NCBI GenBank assembly: GCA_002938115.1 | Contig: PTKD01000050.1 | Location: forward strand, 1-10,691 | Direction of reading: 5' to 3' | From: Alphaproteobacteria bacterium MarineAlpha9_Bin7 | GTDB lineage: Bacteria > Pseudomonadota > Alphaproteobacteria > UBA7887 | Length of the DNA stretch: 10,691 bases | In this document: one piece after another, positions 6,936 through 10,691 of the stretch | How positions within the stretch are numbered: position 1 is the first letter of the stretch | How the letters are laid out: every line of letters begins with the position of its first letter | Notes under the pieces: model-generated | The model's database searches: none | Seen by the model: the letters and a program-made list of their open reading frames with translations, nothing else | What the model was told of the DNA's origin: nothing | Made by a program: the position numbers and the translations under genes

Positions 6936-7058
6936 ACGCCAACTACTTCACGTGTCTTTCATGTTGCACCGTTCGGGCTCCTCAGATATTTGGTGGAAAC
7001 CATTGCCCTTGTTCCGTGATTATCGGAGCATCGTGTATTAGCTATGGTTGATCTATTT

Positions 7059-7064
7059 AGGAGG
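7059..7064 (+). promoter_or_regulatory. Ribosome binding site AGGAGG of the dehydrogenase gene
   Basis: A perfect AGGAGG lies 5 bases before the ATG at 7070. It confirms that start and suggests strong translation of the SDR gene. Confidence 0.75.
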
Positions 7065-7069
7065 CACGA

Positions 7070-7837
7070 ATGGAACTAGGGAACTGTCATGCCATCGTCA
7101 CGGGGGGGGCATCTGGACTCGGAGCGGCCACAGCCGCAGCCGTCATTGACAGCGGCGGCAAAGCAACAATTCTGGATCGCGATGAGGGCCACGGGTCCGA
7201 AAATGCGGCCCGCCTTGGAGAGTCGGCACGGTTTCGATTGGCGGATGTCACCGACGAAACCGATATTGCTAACGCTATCAAGGAAGCAATTGAGGCATTT
7301 GGCCCAATTTCGTTGGTTGTAAACTGCGCGGGAATAGGAACACCCGGTAGAATCATCAGCCGAAAAGGCGTGCTCCCGCTTGCCACCTACACCAATGTAA
7401 TCATGATAAATCTCGTGGGATCGTTCAACGTCATGAAAGCCTCTGCCGAAGCCATGCAAACTAACGACACCGATGGAGATGGCTGCAGAGGTGTAATTGT
7501 GAACACTGCGTCGGTTGCGGGATATGAAGGCCAAGTTGGGCAAGTCGCGTATTCATCCTCCAAGGGCGGGATCATCGGGTTAACTCTTCCTGCCGCGCGT
7601 GACCTCGCGCAGTTTGGAATTAGGGTGGTTACGATTGCACCTGGCCTATTCGACACTCCAATGATGGGGGGTCTACCCGACGACGTCCAGGAATCACTCG
7701 CGAAAAGCACACCCTTTCCTCAACGATTGGGCACTAGTGAGGAATACGCAGAATTGGCGCTTGCTATATTTAAAAACAATATGATCAACGGCGAAACTAT
7801 CCGATTGGACGGCGCAGTGCGTCTAGCACCAAGATAG
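7070..7837 (+). CDS. HSD10-like short-chain dehydrogenase, probable 3-hydroxyacyl-CoA dehydrogenase
   Basis: This 255-residue classical SDR should oxidise a 3-hydroxyacyl-CoA to the 3-ketoacyl-CoA with NAD. The cofactor motif is TGGASGLG (11-18) and Asp36 in ILDRD points to NAD rather than NADP. NCAG (85-88), Asn114, Ser148, Tyr161 and Lys165 (YSSSK) complete the catalytic set. Several stretches closely follow the mitochondrial HSD17B10/type II 3-hydroxyacyl-CoA dehydrogenase pattern: VNTASVAGYEGQVGQVAYS, TIAPGLFDTPM, PFPQRLG and GETIRLDGAVRLAP. That family acts on straight and 2-methyl-branched 3-hydroxyacyl-CoAs, which fits a catabolic role here. The start has a perfect AGGAGG. The crotonase-fold gene follows 45 bases later and the two are likely one operon. 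An eight-G run encodes the Gly-Gly of the cofactor loop; the frame is intact. Confidence 0.93.
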   Translation: MELGNCHAIVTGGASGLGAATAAAVIDSGGKATILDRDEGHGSENAARLGESARFRLADVTDETDIANAIKEAIEAFGPISLVVNCAGIGTPGRIISRKGVLPLATYTNVIMINLVGSFNVMKASAEAMQTNDTDGDGCRGVIVNTASVAGYEGQVGQVAYSSSKGGIIGLTLPAARDLAQFGIRVVTIAPGLFDTPMMGGLPDDVQESLAKSTPFPQRLGTSEEYAELALAIFKNNMINGETIRLDGAVRLAPR

Positions 7838-7882
7838 TAACAGGGATTTATGTGCTGGACCAAATTTGAAAGGAACCAACAA

Positions 7883-8671
7883 ATGCCTGACACGGTCCTG
7901 TTAGAGATCGATGACTCAGTCGCAACCATGACACTAAACCGTCCGGACTCCTTGAATGCGATCGACCATGTCCTTGCAAAGGATCTTCGGGAGGCGGCAC
8001 TTGAAGCGGAAATGAACTCTCAAGTTCGGTGTTTGGTGGTGCGTGGATCCGGACCCGCCTTTATGGCCGGTGGCGATATTCGAGCTTTTAAGGAGCGTCT
8101 CGGCAAAGATCTTGATCGCTATATGATAGATGTAACCCATGACCTTCACGATGCCATTATGGCTTTCCGAAGGATGCCCAAGCCGGTGGTCGCAAGCGTA
8201 CATGGCGCCGCCGCTGGTGCTGGTTTTTCCCTGGCCATGTCCTGCGATATGGTAATTGCAACGGAGGATGCAGTCTTTACACTCGCCTACTCCGTAATAG
8301 GGGCAAGCCCAGACGGATCTTCCACTTACTCCTTGCCCCGCCTCGTTGGCTATCACAGAGCAATGGAACTGATGCTACTCAGCGACCGCTTCGGAGCAGA
8401 AAGAGCCCAGGAGCTGGGTCTTATCAACTTCGTGGTGCCTAAGGATGAACTAAAATCCGAGACTGAGAAACTTGCGACCCGTTTGTCAAAGGGCCCTACT
8501 TTCGCATTTGGACGCGCCAAAGCATTGTTGGGACAATCTCTGGAGCGTGGCATTGGAGATCAACTGGACGCGGAGGCTCAAAATATCATGGAGTGTTCTC
8601 GTACCGCAGATTTTGCTGAAGGGATTGACGCTTTTTTAAATAAACGAAAACCAACCTTTGTCGGTCGATGA
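7883..8671 (+). CDS. Enoyl-CoA hydratase/isomerase family protein, PaaG/ECI-like active site
   Basis: This 262-residue crotonase-fold protein has a usual length. The oxyanion-hole segments are present: GPAFMAGGDIRAF (about 57-69) and VHGAAAGAGFSLAMSCD (about 106-122). The two Glu residues of true enoyl-CoA hydratases are not where expected: the first is Ser in GAGFSLAM and the second falls in LAYSVIG. Instead Asp144 in ASPDGSSTYSLPR lines up with the catalytic Asp of PaaG-type isomerases. I therefore infer double-bond isomerisation of an enoyl-CoA rather than hydration. The frame begins earlier at 7850, but ATG 7883 is preceded by AAAGGA at good spacing and homologues start near LLEIDDSVATMTLNRP. 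It follows the HSD10-like gene by 45 bases and ends 12 bases from the convergent DUF3365 gene. Confidence 0.9.
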   Translation: MPDTVLLEIDDSVATMTLNRPDSLNAIDHVLAKDLREAALEAEMNSQVRCLVVRGSGPAFMAGGDIRAFKERLGKDLDRYMIDVTHDLHDAIMAFRRMPKPVVASVHGAAAGAGFSLAMSCDMVIATEDAVFTLAYSVIGASPDGSSTYSLPRLVGYHRAMELMLLSDRFGAERAQELGLINFVVPKDELKSETEKLATRLSKGPTFAFGRAKALLGQSLERGIGDQLDAEAQNIMECSRTADFAEGIDAFLNKRKPTFVGR

Positions 8672-8683
8672 AAAATACCAAGC

Positions 8684-9274
8684 TCAGTTGATCCCCTGGA
8701 TAACGGTGAAAGCTCCACGAATTTCTCCAATCTCAAAACCGCGCGCCATGTCCTCCGGATATAGTTTGTCCAGTGCCACGACGATGTCGCGGTTGAGCGC
8801 TGTTCCATGACACGTCAGACATACCTCGCCAACCGGAATTGCTTTCATATACCGGAACAGCCTACGCTCTCCTAGATTGATGATTTCTGCATGCTCAAGA
8901 TCGGAAATTTTCTCTCCCGCATCTTTCCGAGCCTGAAATCTCTTAAGAACTGCGCGCTCCCAACCATCAGGAGCGTTATTCCGATTACGAACCCTCAGGC
9001 TTGTGCGGCCAATATCAAATCCACTCTCCTCAATCACCTGAGACGTTGCTTCCGGCGCACCCGCTTTACATATCAAAAGCTTTTCTTCGATAGAAATAGG
9101 AGAATCCAAAGCGGCCTTTAAGTAACCTTTTAAATTCTTTGCGAGTTCCATTACCACAACTCGACTACTAGCAACCCTGGCCTCCATATCATCCGCTACG
9201 GCGTTGGCTGTAAGCCCATAAATCACCGCAACATATGCAACCAGAACCGCGAAAACACGTGCCATATCCGTCAT
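8684..9274 (-). CDS. Secreted DUF3365 (Tll0287-like) protein with one c-type haem motif
   Basis: This 196-residue protein has a signal peptide: a hydrophobic core at about 7-22 and a probable cleavage after AVA (residue 27), so it should act in the periplasm. The family core is recognisable as LICKAGAPEATSQVIEESG, then GRTSLRVRNRNNAPDGWE, and near the end the CXXCH motif CLTCHG (152-156) that attaches haem covalently. Family members are haem-binding sensor-like domains, often attached to histidine kinases; here the domain stands alone. The longer frame starts at 9310 inside the kinase gene, but ATG 9274 lies 2 bases after the kinase TGA and has AAGGGA upstream, giving tight coupling. A function in redox or gas sensing is inference. 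Why it sits behind an acyl-CoA-type kinase is not clear. Confidence 0.85.
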   Translation of the reverse strand: MTDMARVFAVLVAYVAVIYGLTANAVADDMEARVASSRVVVMELAKNLKGYLKAALDSPISIEEKLLICKAGAPEATSQVIEESGFDIGRTSLRVRNRNNAPDGWERAVLKRFQARKDAGEKISDLEHAEIINLGERRLFRYMKAIPVGEVCLTCHGTALNRDIVVALDKLYPEDMARGFEIGEIRGAFTVIQGIN

Positions 9275-9276
9275 AA

Positions 9277-10347
9277 TCAGACCAATCCCTTTGCTTCTAT
9301 TAAGCCCCACGCTCTCTCAGCATAACGCCCAGTCATCGCGCCCACCTCTCTAGCATTCGAACTGCTTGCATTGCCGCCTGCAGCCCGCGCCAAAATTCCC
9401 TCAGCAATAGCGGCCATTCGGAACAGTGAAAAAACTACATAGAAGGTGAGATCGAAAGGTTGTCGACCAGTACGCGCACAATACCGGTGTACGTAGTCCT
9501 CAGGATCAGGAATACCCATTGACTCCAACTCAAGACCTTTTAGGCCGTTGAATTCCTCAGGCGCCATGTAAAACGGCATGACGTTATATGCCAAATCTCC
9601 AAGGGGATGACCCAGAGTAGACAGTTCCCAATCAAAGATTGCGATCACCTCGGGACGCTCAGCATGAAACATCATATTACCTAGTCGAAAGTCACCGTGC
9701 ACCAAGGTGCTCTCGTCATCTTCCGGGACATGAGAATCAAGCCATTCTATGAGACGCTCCATCTCAGGAATATCGCTCTGCTTCGACAAATGCCACTGCT
9801 TCCCCCAGCGCCCAACCTGTCGCGTAAAGTAGTTTCCTGGTTTCCCAAAATCACCAAGCCCGCACGTGTTCCAATCAATACGGTGCAAGCGGGCCAAAAC
9901 GTCATTCATCGCGTCCCAAATTTGGCTCCGTTCTTGCGGCGTGACATCAGGAACTGAATTCACGTGGAAAACACGACCGACCATGCGCTCCATAACATAG
10001 AACGGTGTGCCAATGACATCAGTGTCCTCACACAAATGCAACATTCGAGCAACTGGGACATCGGTATCGATCAGTGCGGCTTGAACTCGGTATTCACGTT
10101 CGACAGCATGTGCAGAGGGTAGCAAATCACCTGGCGGTTTTTTCCGAAGCACCCACTCTCGTTCCCGATATTTGATCAAATACGTGGGGTTCGATTGTCC
10201 AGCACGCATCTGTACTACGTCGACCGGGCCATCAAGTCCGTCAATCTTAGCACGTATATATTCGGAAAACTGGCCGACATCGAATTTGTGCGCTTCACGA
10301 ACTGGAATGGTCTCACTCAATCCTTCGTAGCTAAAATTTCGTGCCAT
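9277..10347 (-). CDS. Aminoglycoside-phosphotransferase-fold kinase, ACAD10/ACAD11- and LvaA-like
   Basis: This 356-residue protein-kinase-fold phosphotransferase has an ATP loop at about 49-56 (AGQSNPTY) and Lys69/Lys70 in VLRKKPPG. The Brenner motif is HGDFRLGN (217-224), with catalytic Asp219, and the metal-binding Asp239 is in IFDWELSTLGHPLGDLAY. This motif set marks the branch with the kinase domain of ACAD10/ACAD11 and bacterial LvaA, which phosphorylates 4-hydroxyvaleryl-CoA in levulinate catabolism. Antibiotic resistance is therefore unlikely. I infer phosphorylation of a hydroxyacyl-CoA so that the hydroxyl can be eliminated. The frame extends to 10377, but ATG 10347 has GGGAA at good spacing and no site precedes the longer start. 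It lies 63 bases after the TRAP gene and is followed 2 bases later by the DUF3365 gene. Confidence 0.9.
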   Translation of the reverse strand: MARNFSYEGLSETIPVREAHKFDVGQFSEYIRAKIDGLDGPVDVVQMRAGQSNPTYLIKYREREWVLRKKPPGDLLPSAHAVEREYRVQAALIDTDVPVARMLHLCEDTDVIGTPFYVMERMVGRVFHVNSVPDVTPQERSQIWDAMNDVLARLHRIDWNTCGLGDFGKPGNYFTRQVGRWGKQWHLSKQSDIPEMERLIEWLDSHVPEDDESTLVHGDFRLGNMMFHAERPEVIAIFDWELSTLGHPLGDLAYNVMPFYMAPEEFNGLKGLELESMGIPDPEDYVHRYCARTGRQPFDLTFYVVFSLFRMAAIAEGILARAAGGNASSSNAREVGAMTGRYAERAWGLIEAKGLV

Positions 10348-10410
10348 CTTTGAGTTCCCATTCCCAAACCCGCACACCGTAAAACCACGATGCCGTTTTA
10401 TAACGTAATT

Positions 10411-10691
10411 CTAGGCGTCACGCAGTTGCATATATCCAAGTTCCGTAAGAGGTGATAGCGCAATGATTTTCGTTCGAAAATCGGACCAGCTCTCATATAC
10501 TTTTCGGGTAAACGGATCCTTCTCGGCTGCTTCACGGGCCACGTCTGCACCGGCAGCCAACATGGCACCATACACCTCGGGAGGGAACCGTCTTAATTGC
10601 ACATTGTATTTTTCAAGCAACACACCCAAGGCCTCGGCATTACCTACGGTCATCTCGCACAACATCCGAAACGCCTCATCGCCTGCAGCCC
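10411..10691 (-). CDS. TRAP transporter solute-binding protein, C-terminal part (DctP family, partial)
   Basis: The frame is open to the right edge, so the N-terminus with signal peptide is missing; about 93 residues are visible. The C-terminal region matches TRAP periplasmic binding proteins of the TakP-like DctP group: AFRMLCEMTVGNAEALG, then VQLRRFPPEVYGAM, a helix with AAEKDPFTRKVYESWSDFR and a short tail. These proteins capture carboxylic or oxo acids in the periplasm and deliver them to the DctQM membrane subunits, which would lie outside the window or elsewhere. An internal Met at 10665 is not the start. Its position ahead of the LvaA-like kinase suggests that import and activation of an organic acid are co-expressed. 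Confidence 0.82.
   Translation of the reverse strand, partial: AAGDEAFRMLCEMTVGNAEALGVLLEKYNVQLRRFPPEVYGAMLAAGADVAREAAEKDPFTRKVYESWSDFRTKIIALSPLTELGYMQLRDA

Noticed and set aside
9277..10347. Aminoglycoside resistance gene
   Set aside because: The fold is shared, but the motifs (HGDFRLGN, FDWELSTLGHPLGD) and the acyl-CoA neighbourhood point to the ACAD10/LvaA-like metabolic branch.

Overview
The window looks like the chromosome of an alphaproteobacterium with a roughly balanced base composition, possibly an uncultured or marine lineage. The evidence is the alphaproteobacterial flavour of the NAD kinase and the HSD10-like dehydrogenase, the family III CoA-transferase/acyl-CoA dehydrogenase repertoire, and a TRAP-type solute-binding protein. 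This assignment rests on remembered family features, not on a search. I see no tRNA, rRNA, CRISPR array, insertion sequence or phage gene.

Layout. (1) At the left edge on the + strand is the 3' end of an unknown gene. It overlaps by a TTGA junction a small secreted two-cysteine protein (94-447). (2) A four-gene leftward operon (4734 to 501) encodes an acyl-CoA dehydrogenase, a CaiB/BaiF-type CoA-transferase, a mesaconyl-C4-CoA/itaconyl-CoA-hydratase-like double hot-dog hydratase and an aldo/keto reductase. Just upstream on the same strand is a previously unlisted 30-codon reading frame with a Shine-Dalgarno sequence (4886-4794). (3) A divergent intergenic region (4735-5072) carries a plausible sigma-70 promoter for moaA. 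(4) Rightward come moaA (5073-6062), NAD kinase (6168-6935), then an HSD10-like short-chain dehydrogenase (7070-7837) and a crotonase-fold protein (7883-8671). (5) Converging on these, a leftward cluster begins off the right edge: a TRAP solute-binding protein C-terminus, an ACAD10/11- or LvaA-like kinase (10347-9277) and a secreted haem-binding DUF3365 protein (9274-8684).

How the genes work together. The dominant theme is acyl-CoA chemistry: CoA activation (CoA-transferase), alpha,beta-dehydrogenation (acyl-CoA dehydrogenase), hydration or double-bond isomerisation (hydratase and crotonase), 3-hydroxyacyl-CoA oxidation (HSD10-like SDR) and phosphorylation of a hydroxyacyl substrate (kinase). 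A TRAP importer would supply an organic acid. A route for a branched or hydroxylated organic acid is a reasonable inference, but the substrate cannot be read from sequence. moaA and nadK are housekeeping genes between the two catabolic blocks.

Most notable points are the unlisted 30-codon ORF, the non-canonical active sites of the acyl-CoA dehydrogenase and the crotonase, and the kinase/TRAP/acyl-CoA gene set. I did not find a convincing wholly new multi-gene system.
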